Part shown: positions 1-12,200 of the stretch, piece after piece
Layout: every line of letters starts with the position of its first letter
Position numbering within the stretch: the stretch's first letter is position 1
DNA from: Rhododendron vialii
Lineage: Eukaryota; Streptophyta; Magnoliopsida; Ericales; Ericaceae
Direction: 5' to 3'
DNA length: 64,000 nucleotides
Assembly: GCF_030253575.1 (NCBI RefSeq)
Contig: NC_080568.1
Location: 2,311,501 to 2,375,500 of the forward strand
Program-made: the position numbers and the translations under genes
Notes under the pieces: generated by a model
What the model was told of the DNA's origin: nothing
Databases searched by the model: none
What the model saw: only the letters and a program-made list of their open reading frames with translations

Positions 1-1212
1 AAGCTCTTAAAGTGTTGGGTGGAAATACGAACAAAAGGGGTCTCTTTCATCTGCAGCTTCATCAGATCAGCCACATGCTTTACTTTGCTTGTTCGAGGAA
101 ACCCCTTTATTGCATTCACATTTTCTTTTCCAAACAGTGGTAGTGCCCACGAAGACAGAAACCAACCCCCGAAAGACCGCTCTACCTCTTTTCTAGATCA
201 AAGCAGAGCCTTCAACTTCCAAAATTAAAGAGTGGTACTGTGTGTTGTTGTGTGTGCTTTTCAAGTGGCCCAAGTGTTTGTGACTCGTGAGAAAACAATA
301 AGTGCTCATCCATAATGTTACAACAGGTTCCATTCTCATGGATCGAGGCTAAATATTTCAAACCTTGGGGCTATCGGGGGTTTATCTTAGGGTCCTGGAA
401 TTAGTCGAGATGTGCGCAAGTTGACTCGAACATCCGGTTATAAAAAAGAAGAAGAAGTGGTGCATGCTTAATTTTGTCTTCTAGAACCGGTACATACCGG
501 TGCCAGAGACGGATCTACACATGGGTGTATGGGGGCCATGGCCCCGCATTGTTTCGGGGTTTTTTTTTTTTTTTCCCTTTCAAATTTCAATGTTAACGTC
601 AGTTGTTTTTTGTTTGTTAAGAACACCTAGATATTATATTTTGTATTGGATGTTATTTAGACATTTAAATGATTTAAGAATGTGTTCATTTTTGGTCCAA
701 AACGCAATCTCTCTCTGTGCATACGGTCTCTCATAAGTTTTTTCTTTAATTATTAATCTCATTTATCGATCTCTCTCACTCTCTCTCCACCCATTACCAA
801 CAAAAAAAAACCTTCGTCAAAACCTAAACCAAACAAACTATTAAATTCCGGAACCTTGAAAAGTTTGGCCCCCGTGTCACAAAATTCTGGTTCCGTCCCT
901 AACCAGTGCTATCAAAATTCTCACCTGCATCGGCTGATACCCGCTACAAATCACTTTTGATCCGAATTTTTGCCCACTGCACGGTTGCTGTGATCGCTAC
1001 ACTCAATTCCTGCTACGTATCATTCCATACTCCTGTTACAGCTACACTGCTACCGTAACAAGGGCAAAACCAATGTTTCAAGATTAGATCAAACACAAAA
1101 TAAGAACTGACTTAGAACATAAGCATATGTTACACATACCACAAACAGAATTTACAATAATCGCTCAATCTCACGAACTCACTATAGCATTTCGTTCTCG
1201 TCATTTTCCTAC
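1..1212. other. Intergenic spacer, no gene recognised
   Basis: AT-rich spacer with poly-T and poly-A runs and CT-rich stretches. The short open frames here have no recognisable domain or exon structure. A segment at about 361-450 (ending near 'ccggttataaaaaa') recurs in diverged form at 2941-3012 and, reversed, at about 31085-31150. It is therefore a dispersed repeat of unknown class. Confidence 0.5.
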
Positions 1213-1383
1213 GAGAATAAATTCTTTATACTGCCGGTGTAAACATTTGTTTCCTCCAAATCAATTGCATTGCGTCACGTCGCCATATTTTATTAATTGG
1301 GACCACTATTTTGACACGTGTCGCAATGCAATTGATTTAGAGAAAACAAATGTTTACACCGGTAGTGTAAAGAATTTATTCTC
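1213..1383. mobile_element. MITE with 62-bp terminal inverted repeats
   Basis: The first about 62 bases (beginning GAGAATAAATTCTTTA) are repeated almost perfectly in inverted orientation at the other end, leaving about 45 bases in the middle. The flanks TTTTCCTAC (1204-1212) and TTTCCCTAA (1384-1392) agree at 7 of 9 positions, which fits a decayed 9-bp target duplication of Mutator type. A related left half occurs near 53329-53395. It carries no coding capacity. Confidence 0.75.
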
Positions 1384-1392
1384 TTTCCCTAA

Positions 1393-3121
1393 ACATGTAC
1401 TCCTACTAGGTTTAGATGGGAGTATCCACAGTTATGCTGGCTCATGAGGTAGCATAAGGTTTTTGTACTTGGGAATCCGAGTATTCGAACCCATGCTATT
1501 GAACTTTCACAGTTAAAAGCTGTTAGCTTGCTCGAGAAAATTTTACGCCCACTCGAGCGACTTTCCTTAGGGAATTCCGCGAGGGAGAAGTAGACTTGAA
1601 TCGGCAAAGAGATTTGACGAGTAGGCGGGGTAGTCGAGAGAGTATGACTGTGGCGGTTTCCTGGGGAATGGTTACGTCGTTGGACATGGCCACCGCGCGC
1701 CTTCAGATCGAGTTCAAATGGATGTTGTGGGGAGCTGTTTGGGTGGTTGCTGAGGGTGGTCAGTGGTGGTAAGTGGTGGAGATGTGTTTATATATGGGCA
1801 TTGTGAGTGGTGGATTAATTGGAGATGGTTATATATGATCAACAAAGAAAGGTTTTAAGTTTGCGGCAAAAAGTACCAAGTTAATTTGCGGCCACAGATA
1901 CAAAGTTTTGGCCACATTGATAGAGCTTGCGGCAACAGTTAACAAGTTGGCCACAGAGACAAAGTACGAGGCCACAATGCTATAGTTTGCGGCCACTGGG
2001 ATAAAGTTTGTGGGCAGAAGGAAAATCATTTTTCTTTGAAATTAACTTTCTTTTTATCTATCAAACCAAACAAGGATACAAGAATTAAAGTGCTACTCTA
2101 AATTAAAAATCAATAAATAAATAAACTTCTCTGAAAAAGAAAAACGTAGAGGCATGTGCTGATCAATGGTGTGTATTGAAGATTTTTCTAGTGATCAATG
2201 CGCGCAGTTTTCTAAAGCAAAATTGTAGCATTTGCTCTCTAAGTTAGAAGAATGATCAACGATTTCGAATCAAGAAAATGTATATAACAAGTAGTAAGAA
2301 GATCGGATTGGATTTATGGCAGAACAATTGATAGCAATACTGTGTAACCATTTCATGTTAGTTACGTGCATTTTGACTAATCCTAGGGTTTCAATTCCAC
2401 CACCTATTTGCGGAGAGTCCAATCAAAGTTTGAGCAAGACCTTGTATGAACTAGTTCCGAAGAAGTTGATAACACCTGTATCCAATCCATTGAGACGTAA
2501 CTGTAGAGCCCAGGTCTCCATAACACCTAGACCCAATATACAACTTTTTCAAGATCATACCCAATTAAAAGCTGATTAAAAGTATTTAATTAATTATCCA
2601 ATCTACTAATGCTTATATAATTAGGAACTACCCTCTTTTCAGTTTTATTCGATGTGGGACGTACTATGCTAAGTATGCTTCACGCATGTCCCAACCACAT
2701 TTAGTTAGGAAACTTTTCTCTCTCTTTGTGACGTTTGATATTCTTGGCTTTCTTATATCCAGTGAAATCTCTACATTGTGGCAGCAAAAGGAAAAGGAGG
2801 GGAAAAAAGACTAGACAAAGACAAGGACTTTTGAAATACTACTACGTACTAAATAACTCTGGGGTTTGGGCCCGTGGTTGTGAAAGGAATAAACGCTCTT
2901 TCATAGGATCATTTCAAATCTTAGGGTTACTGTGAAATATGTCCGGTCGTTATCTTAAGGGCCTGAAATTAGTCGAGATGCGCGTAAGTTAGCCAAGACA
3001 TCTGGTTATAAAAAAAATTCTGCATAGTACTACTTTGTCTGGAGTTGCGTTTAATGGATGGTGACAATGATTCCACTAATAATCAAGACTTTTGGAAGGG
3101 TTTCTTTTGGAAGGGTTTTTC

Positions 3122-3153
<32 letters not shown>

Positions 3154-3238
3154 GAAAGACTAAACTCCATGCATGGCTCCCCTTGAAAAGAGCTTCAGAG
3201 TGCATGCTTCACAATTCAAAAATTAGCTTGTGGAATAT
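1393..3238. other. Intergenic spacer, no gene recognised
   Basis: Apart from the minisatellite at 1855-2014 and a (TTA)n microsatellite at 3122-3153, I see no supported gene. The open frame at 2316-2579 (87 codons) has no recognisable domain and AT-rich, non-coding-like composition. A GTTCGAA-like tRNA B-box motif near 1490 (minus) may be a SINE scrap. Confidence 0.5.
1855..2014. repeat. Short-period minisatellite with GCGGCCAC motif
   Basis: About seven degenerate copies of a 20-25 base unit, built as 'gcggccac, a few bases, acaaagtt', follow one another. No coding interpretation is supported: the minus-strand open frame over it is low complexity. Confidence 0.6.
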
Positions 3239-3464
3239 CAAGAATTTTTTAGTGCCGGATGGGTACCAAGTGGGCATCCTCACGTGGTGCTTGAGGAGCG
3301 CATCCGAGCCGGTCAAAGTTGTGTTGGACGGCCCAAATTAAAACTCTCTCTCTCCTCTTTGTCGAGCACTTTTTCTCTCTTCAAATCCGAACCGTCCAAA
3401 ATCGGAATTGATGGCTGGAATGCATTGCTCGGGTGCCCGTTCGATCGGCATTGAAAAATTTCTC
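3239..3464. mobile_element. Mutator-like MITE with a perfect 9-bp target duplication
   Basis: The element is bracketed by identical GTGGAATAT copies (3230-3238 and 3465-3473). Its ends are imperfect inverted repeats: left CAAGAATTTTTTAGTGCCG, right (reverse complement) GAGAAATTTTTCAATGCCG. Internally it has paired 'ggacggcc' and 'ccgtccaaaa' segments. Nine-base duplications are typical of Mutator-like elements. A diverged relative lies at 15998-16202. Confidence 0.8.
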
Positions 3465-4711
3465 GTGGAATATTCTTATTTCCGAAGAGGCCTTTATTTG
3501 GTGCGTACGTTCATAATCCATATGATGGCGGAATACGAATCTTTACCGTTCCAAAAACAAAACACGAATGACATTTTTTAATATAAGGAATGCATCGATC
3601 AGTAATAGAGTTTTATCTAGTATTGGAATCCAAGGTTGAAAAAGTGAGTTCTTCGAGAGAAGGCCATGCCTTAAAACTCACATATATATAACCAGTGACA
3701 AATTCAAGAATATAACTTAGTGGAGGCACGTGTTAATTATAATGGCGAAAGTTTATTTTTTTTAGTCAACCACACTAAGATTGTACAAAATTTAGGCATG
3801 CATTACTAACTATAAAAGTTTTATAACGCGTACTTTAAGTTAAATTAGGTAAAAAATGAGCACAAAATCTAAGACAAAATTTTTAAAATATGTTTTAAAT
3901 GAACATCGACAAGTTTTAGAATGATCGAGCTAGTTTTGTTAATGACTTTATTTAAAAATATTTCTCCCAGACGGTTAAAAATAAAGAGAATCAAGAAAGA
4001 ATAGCTTCAATAGACAAATAGCTGGTAAAACAACAAATATAAATACATAATATGATGAAATTCAGACATAAAACTAATTCTATATGTATATTTTTCGAGA
4101 TACATGCAAGTGTGTGTATATTTATATATTGGCACATTTTAATATTTATGCTAATTTATACAAAATATATTAATTTCGAATGGGGGCATGTGCCCTTGTG
4201 TGCAGATCCGTCCCTATATATAACATTAGTAAGCTGGAACTAATTCTGTTGTAAAATTTATAGCGAACTTTATACCATCGGCATCCACAAATGCAAAGTC
4301 AAATTCCCCTTCTTGTCTCTCCTGCATTAGTAGATAGCTCGAGGTCAATCACCTTTCTGTTCATTTTTTTATATGGAGAAGTTATTCATGTGACGGAGAC
4401 ACCACGTGGCGTGCTGACCTAATGTCACAATTCCACTCGCGATCAGCCAAATGTGCACGAGTGGCTGAGCTGACAGTACTAAGCAGTCGGTCAGCTCAAC
4501 CTCGAACCCCGTCTCGTGCACACACTGTCAAACACGACCGTGTATATATACTACCAAAAAGGATGAGTTAAATCCCTTCCTTTCTTTTTTCCTTTTTTCT
4601 TCGTTTACTTATTGGATCAGCTGGGACGGTATTTTGCATGAGGCTGCTTGGAAAGCCCACTAATTGCACGACACGTTGGGCTGATCAAATCAGCCCATTT
4701 GATCCAAATTT

Positions 4712-5240
4712 TGATGGGCTATTATTTATATATACCTAAGGCTAAGTGTGAACCAGCGCCAGGTGGCAATCGACTGGGTTTGGACCGGGTGTCCTCGTTC
4801 CATACCCGATCCCCAAACTTCATGCCGGAATGCAAAAATAGAGACGGCTAGCAATGAGCCAGCTCTTTGCGCTTAAAGCAAGCTGTGGAATGGCCTCGAC
4901 CTTCTGATAGTCCGGGTTCTTGACACAACAAGCTTTTAAGTTTGTTCGTTTTAATAAATCGACACTTTGTATTTCGTAGGTCCTTGGACCTATTCATACT
5001 CAATAACCGGATGCTAGAAAGGAGCTCACTTCGTTCGTTCGGTCCTTTGGAACCTAACTCACTCGCTCAATCACTTTTTATGATGGGCTATTTTATTTAC
5101 CTAAGGCTAAGAGTGAGCCAGGGTGAGTGAGCCAGCACCCTGGTGGCACTTGATTGGATTTGGACCCGGGGTCCTCCTTCCATACCCGATCCCCAAACTT
5201 CAAGCTGGAATGTAAAAATAGAGACGGCTAGTAATGGGCC
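4712..5240. repeat. Direct duplication of a ~150-bp segment
   Basis: 4712-4860 and 5081-5240 are about 85% alike. Both begin TGATGGGCTATT, contain 'catacccgatccccaaactt' and end near 'agagacggctag'. About 220 bases separate them. I find no coding content; it may be a remnant of an LTR-like or tandemly duplicated repeat. Confidence 0.65.
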
Positions 5241-5481
5241 GCTTATTTTTTATTATGGACAAAAAATGACTAAAGTGAGATTTTTTTTTTTTTTTGTCAT
5301 TCGTTAAACCTAATCTACTGAATTTGACATTGTTAATTTTAATAACCTCTAAATAAATAATCAAAAACTAATGTTACAAATTTTGATTATCCACTTTTGT
5401 TAGGAGTGATTGGTTAAGGCTCCGTTTGATAAAAGTTTTGGGAGATGGGATTGGATTATGAAGATGATGGGTTTCCTAATA

Positions 5482-5717
5482 CTCCATCCGTCCGGATTTA
5501 ATAGTCTTTTTTTGGAGTTCGTGTCATTTTTCAATCGATTATATCTTCTAATTTATAATGTTTTACGTAATTTCGAAAACATTGTATTATAAAACTAATT
5601 GAGATCTATCAAATAAGATCCATATTCGATAAGAAATTTATTACGGATTTAAAGATATAACCCATTTTTTAACCGGTTATAATAGAACTAGGAACAATTA
5701 AATCCGAACGGAAGGAG
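5482..5717. mobile_element. Stowaway MITE (Tc1/mariner-type)
   Basis: The left end CTCCATCCGTCCGG and the right end CCGAACGGAAGGAG are inverted repeats of the well-known Stowaway type. TA dinucleotides flank both sides (5480-5481 and 5718-5719). The 236-bp body is AT-rich and non-coding. It interrupts a larger repeat (about 5414-6055) whose borders 'ggctccgtttgataa' and 'ttatcaaatagagc' look like weak Harbinger-type inverted ends. Confidence 0.85.
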
Positions 5718-6099
5718 TACTTTGTTTGGTTTCACAAAGTTGGGGTGGATTGCTAAGCCAAAGGGATTACGAATCTCCCAAAATAGGATATTAGGAATAT
5801 CCGGGGGAGATGGTATTAATAGTCGAATCTCAACCCATACTCATTACAATCCCTTCTTATTATAAATTTCTTCTATCAATTCAATCTCATCATCTAATCA
5901 CATATTAAACAAACATGATATTAATAATTTCATTATCTAATCACATTTCAAACAAATATATTCATTATTAATGCATTCTCATTATCAATCTCAATCATAA
6001 TTCTATATTTTTACGAATTTAACGTGTTTATCACCATTATCAAATAGAGCGAGAGTGTAACTAGACTTATCGATTGGGACCCACCTCTCGTCACGAAGC

Positions 6100-6252
6100 A
6101 TCTGTGGACTTTTGACAAGTACACCCTTCCAGATCCCCCCGTTTTCCACTGAAACCAAGGAACACCGGAGAAAACACTCACACGCCGAGGTCTCTCCTTC
6201 TCGGAGTTCAGTTCAGTCCCGTCCAGTCTAGTATATTTCCCGGCGAATAAAA
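6100..6252 (+). promoter_or_regulatory. Likely 5' leader of NEF1
   Basis: CT-rich, ATG-free sequence lies directly before the NEF1 start, ending 'ggcgaataaaaATG'. Pyrimidine-rich leaders are common in plant mRNAs. I cannot place the transcription start or a certain TATA box. Confidence 0.4.
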
Positions 6253-9200
6253 ATGTTGCCGCCGGAGCTCAACCCTCGCTCCTACCGCCCCTACATCTCC
6301 ACCTCCGCCAGCGCCCCCTCCTTCCCCACCTCCTCCTCCCCTAACCCTAACCCTTACTCCGCCTTCTACGGCAGCGGCAGCGGCGGTATCGTTTCTCCCT
6401 CTCCTTCTTCTTCATCTAGATCTCTGAAAAACTCTAGATTCTCTCCGTCGTCGTTCGCGCACAACGCCCGAATCGCCCTCGCCCTCCTCCCCTGCGCCGC
6501 CGTCCTCCTCGACCTCGGCGGCGCCCCGGTCCTCGCCACCCTGACCCTAGGCCTCATGATCGCCTACATCCTCGACTCCCTCAACCTCCACAAGTCCGCT
6601 CCGTTCATCGCCGTCTGGTTCTCTCTCCTCTCCGCTCAAATCGCCTTCTTCTTCACCTCCTCTCTCCTCTCCTCCGCCTCCTTCAACTCCCTCCCTCTCT
6701 CTCTCCTCGCCTCCTTCTTCTGCGCCCACACCAACTTCCTCATCGGCGTCTGGGCCTCCCTCCAGTTCAAGTGGATCCAAATCGAGTACCCTCACATAAC
6801 CCTGACCCTAGAACGCCTCCTCTTCGCCTGCGCCCCCCTCAACGCCTCCGTCCTCTTCACCTTTTCCACAATCTCCGCCCTCGGCATGGCCCACGCCTCG
6901 TACTACTTCATGTTGTTTTCTTGTATTCTCTATTGGCTGTTTTCGATTCCTCGCATCTCGTCGTTTAAGTTGAAGAAAGAAGTGAGTTACCACGGTGGAG
7001 AGGTGCCTGATGATAACCTAATTTTAACCCAGCTCGAAAGCTGTGTGCATACGTTGAGCTTGTTGCACTTGCCTTTACTGTTTCACATTGCGTCGAATTA
7101 TTCGACTATGTTTTCGTCTGCTGCGTCCATTTGTGATTTGTTTCTGTTGTTTTTTATACCGTTTTTGGTGCTGCTGTATGCGTCGACAAGAGGGGCATTG
7201 TGGTGGGTTACGAAGAACGAGAACAATCTGCGGAGCATACGGGTGGTGAATGGTGCGGTCGCTTTGGTGGTTGTAGTGATGTGCTTGGAGGTTAGGGTGG
7301 TTTTTCATTCGTTTGGGAGGTACATTCAGGTGCCACCGCCATTGAGTTATCTGCTTGTGACTGTTACAATGCTTGGAGGGGCGGCTGCAGCCGGTGCTTA
7401 TGCCCTTGGCATGATTGCTGATGCTTTCAGCTCAGTGGCTTTCACAGTTTTAGCTGTTTTAGTCAGTGCTGCTGGTGCAATTGTTGTGGGATTTCCTATA
7501 TTGGTATGCATCTAAAGTTCTCTATGTTGTTCCGTTACATATCCATATAAAAGCATGTGTTACATAGCCATCTAAATGCATAGGTACTGCAGTCTCTTAT
7601 TCAAGTTAATATGCAATAGTTTCATTCATTCACCTGGATAAAATTTGAAATTCGTCAATTTATTTAAGCAATACCAGCTCCTTAAAAGTATGCTTTAGTG
7701 TTTGGAGGCTTGGAGCCAATTGATTCCTTGAATTCATTTTGGTTCATTTTGGGCAACTGAAGTCCTTAGGGTTTATGACAAGCATCTTTCTTTCTAGATT
7801 TGGAAATAATTTGAGCTGAAGAGAGCATCAACGAGGAGGTGACCTTTTGTCTATGAAATGCTGGCCGACTACTTCAACTGCCCTTTGGCCATTGAAAGGC
7901 TAGCAAAAGGGAAATACGTTGAGTCACTAGTATTGAATTGCTAAGGCAGTTGATAAAAGACTTGGAGTGCAATGCAAGTACCAATCAGGCGATTAGCCAT
8001 TAACAAACTAATGCTAATCGACACCCAACAGACATACAACTTGAAACATAACATGTCACAAGCAAATAATAGACCCAAGCATACAATAGAAGAGACACAT
8101 GATATTTTGAAGTGGAAGAAAACCAGGGGACTCCAGAGAATGACACTATAAATGAGCAATTTCGAAAGGTTCTTGAATCCTATCAATCCACACTCTAAGA
8201 CTGAAGTTGCCCTTGTCAAATCCGCGGACATTGCTCCCTTGTGCTTGTACCTGCCAAGTTGTATCCATGACCTTGACCCACGCCTCCGCTATGTACAGTA
8301 GGATTTCAATCGTGTCGCCTCAAATCCTCAGCACAACCCAAGCGTCTGATTCTGCAATAGAACTTTACCTCGAATGGCAGAAGCTTAAATCAACCTGTGG
8401 AGATCTCCATGTACAGTACAATAAAGGATTCTCTATTTTGGCTCCCTCTAGGATGATCCCTGCATTATCACATTCTAGGTCTGCCATCAATTTTTTTGGG
8501 CTTAAACACGAAGAATTGACTTGCATGAGTTGGTACAATGACCCCACTTTTGCTTGAGCTTCCTTTTGTTTTGCTCCGGACTTCTGCAACGCAGACTTAT
8601 AGCTACAAACATGAATCTCTTGCTGGAGTTGGCTAGGAAACAATGTGAGATGAGGACCAAAGCTTTTTTTTTTTTTAAAGTCACATCACCTTTTTTTGGC
8701 TTCAAATGAAACCAATTCTCCACTTAACTGTCATAACAAAAGAACTAAGTGGAATTCAGAGAACCCATTTTCCACGCAAGATTCTTGTTTCCTTCCTCCC
8801 AGTATTAAACATATCCTTCACCTATACTGAGGCAGCCAATCAATAGTGTCAGCTGCATCGTACAGAACTGTATCCTGTGGCCATGTAGTTTGGTTGGATG
8901 CTTAGTGTCCAAGTAGTTAATTTAAAGAAAAGCACCTCATTAACTGTGGTAAAGCTACCCCATTGTTGCCTAAAGGTCATGGGTTCAAGTCTCAGAAACA
9001 GCCTCTCCCCTTGCACAGGGGTGTGGATGCATATATCAACCATTCTCTTGACCCTTCCTATTCGGGAGTCGTGCATTGGGTACACCCACCGCATAAATTG
9101 CATTTGTTCACTAACTGTCCCAAAAAGTATAGATAGTTGAGAAATAGGACCAACTATCTCAACCAAACTATCCATTTGGTCGACTGAAATGTTATGAAGC

Positions 9201-12200
9201 GTGGAATTTAAATATCTTGTCTTCATTTGTGGATGTTTTGTTGCTGCATGTCAGGTTTTTCCCCTGGAATGGTGTGTTGGGGGCATTGAATATCACTTCA
9301 ATTTTTTAGCTTTTAGTGTGGAAAGCACCCTTCCATGAATGAATTTTGCTGCAACAAGTCAAGTGAAGTCTGATGGAGTGATAATAGTATGAAATCTTCC
9401 GATTGGTTTAAGAACTTAGATTTGAGGAGTGTCACATTTTAGACCCAAAAGAAGGTACTATTCATAGCCTGAAGAGTTAGTGCACTTTAAGTTTTGGATC
9501 AAATAGAAGAGTCAAGGAATGAGAGCCAAGTATGTGCACTCTATATAGAAATGTGAACTATATGAGACTATGCACTAGCCTCCACAAGGGTCGGGTTGAA
9601 GACCAAGTCAAAATCCAGATGTGCATCCTAGCTCTTAGGTCGTTTGCTTCTGCCCTCTCCCATCTCGAAACCTAGTAATTCAATCGTGTTTCTTGCTTTT
9701 ATATTGGATTTTCCATGACTAAGTAAACATATGGCAAGCTGCAAGTTGAAAGAACTAGCCCTAAATAATTAGGCTGACAGCGGTAAAAGAGACACACTAT
9801 AGTTGGACAGGGAAGAACTTGGAAACATCTACAGGGAGAAAGAAGATATTCTCGGGTATTGTCTTTGTCATCCTCTTTTTTGTTATGTATACAGTCCGAA
9901 GGCCGAGACAGGTGCAGTGACTGCCTTACAGCACTACTGATAATCGACGACTTATCCAGCAAATAATGGATGAGGTGGAAGATAGAAGCGGCCCCCACAT
10001 ATGCCATTCCTTCTTCCTGATTATATCCAGTTGGGAAAGTTTTCGGAAGTCGGATGCAAAAGTCTTTTTCTAGTTGTCCTCTTTTTAGCTCTTCGACTAG
10101 AGCCTAGACTTTAGAGAGAAGATAGGGGAGTACCTTGACTTGCCTGCGTTGCTTTTAACTATAATGTTATTCACACTAATGCCAAAAGCTGAAAGCGAAG
10201 ACTCACAGCTTGAAGAGCGGATAAGCATAGGAAGACAGGCACTTACATGACCACCCAAATCCCATGGAAGAGCCTTCTGCTCGTATCAAACTGGCCATCT
10301 AATCGATTTGGATTAGCTTCTCGAACTCCTTGAGTCCAATAAGCAGGATTTAATACGAGAAATGAATATTGTTGCCTTACTTGATCGTAATTACTTATAG
10401 CTTCGTTGTTCGTAGACAAAGCGGATTCGGAATTGTCAAGCGATTCAATGTATGCACTTTCTTTATTCACTATCAAATTGAAATTTAGTGGAATTGTCAA
10501 GTGCATGATCCACCCTAGATCTACCACATATGAATAGAACATAATTTGTCAAAGTACAATACTTGGGTTGTTAAGTACATAGTACTTGTGGAAACAAGTA
10601 ATATTGACTTTTAAGCACACTGTAAGATTATTCCGGAAATAATCAAAATTTGTTGGTTTCAGAATTGGAGATTGAGATCTGTATGATTCAATTTTATATT
10701 TTGCCTTTTCACTATGAATTTGGATGTGTTTAGAATGAAGTTCTGGTCATTTTATTTTGCAGTTCCTTCCACTCCCTTCAGTTGCTGGATTCTATTTGGC
10801 TCGTTTCTTTACAAAGAAGAGTCTGCCATCATACTTTGCCTTTGTTGTTCTTGGTAGCTTGATGGTCATGTGGTTCGTGCTGCATAATTTCTGGGATCTC
10901 AACATCTGGATGGCAGGCATGTCTTTAAAATCCTTCTGTAAGCTCATAGTTGCTAGTGTTATCTTGGCAATGGCTGTCCCTGGTTTAGCCCTTCTTCCTC
11001 CAAACCTTCATTTCTTGGCCGAGTTTGGTTTGATCAGCCATGCACTGCTGCTATGCTACATTGAGAATCGCTTCTATAATTACTCAAATGTTTACTATTA
11101 TGGGTCGGATGATGAGGTAATGTATCCTAGCTACATGGTTGCCCTGACTACTTTTGTGGGTTTGGCTCTGGTGAGGAGACTTAGTGCGGATCGCCGAATT
11201 GGACCAAAGGCAGTATGGATTCTGATTTGCCTGTATTCCTCGAAGGTGACAATGATGTTTATCGCATCAAAGGCTGCTTTATGGGCTTCTGCTGTGCTTT
11301 TGTTAGCTGTTTCTCCTCCGTTGCTTCTCTACAAGTAAATATTAGTGTTTTCATCTCAGTTATGGCCTATCTTTGCATACTTATTATTGTTTAGATGACA
11401 TCAGAAATGCGACTTCCTCATTAAAATTTCAGGGACAAGTCAAGAGTAGCCTCAAAGATGAAACCTTGGCAAGGCTATGCACATGCTGGTGTTGTTGCTT
11501 TAGCAGTCTGGTTTTGTCGTGAAGCAATTTTTGAAGCTCTCCAGTGGTGGAATGGGAGACCCCCATCTGATGGTTTACTTTTGGGTTCCTGTATTCTTCT
11601 GATTGGATTGGCTTGTATACCAATAGTGGCTCTCCACTTTTCTCATGTCATGGTACTATTTTGGCATTTCTTTGTGTTATGTTCTGCAATTTTTTCCAGC
11701 AATTATATAAATCCTCCATCCTCCTATTGGTGATATTTAGATAATTGCAAAAGTAATTGAAACAATCCAACAATTTTTTACCTGGTTGACTGCTGGTGTT
11801 TGTGCATTTTCTAGTTTTTATGTTTCCTGCTCTGCATTAATGTGCATAGGGGATTGATTAAGTGATTATGACATCAATTTGAGGAGTAAAACAACATCTC
11901 TGGTGTGAAGTACTTAGAATTAACACAGAAATCTGGAAACTCACAGTTTTAACATTATGAAACGCAGAGCATGTGTACTTACCGTCTTAACCGTTTGCAT
12001 TTGCTGCACAACTTTTCGAATTATCTCTCATCTACTGCTGAGAAGTTGTATATTTGTTTGGGTATAGAGGAATGTTCATAACTAGGCATAATGTTCTTCT
12101 CTTTGGAATCATGTGGGTGTTTTTTCTTGGTACTTGACCAACTTGTATAGTAGTTGATACTTGTTTTATGCTAAATACATTTTCTCCTTTCTCTGTGCAG

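Noticed and set aside
2316..2579. 87-codon open frame
   Set aside because: No domain, no splice partners and AT-rich composition like the spacer.
6366..6993. Long minus-strand frames over NEF1 exon 1
   Set aside because: Shadows of the GC-rich coding strand; Glu/Gly/Arg-rich translation is typical of antisense artefacts.
8207..8723. Overlapping open frames on both strands in NEF1 intron 1
   Set aside because: They lie between well-supported NEF1 exons, show no recognisable family, and overlap each other.
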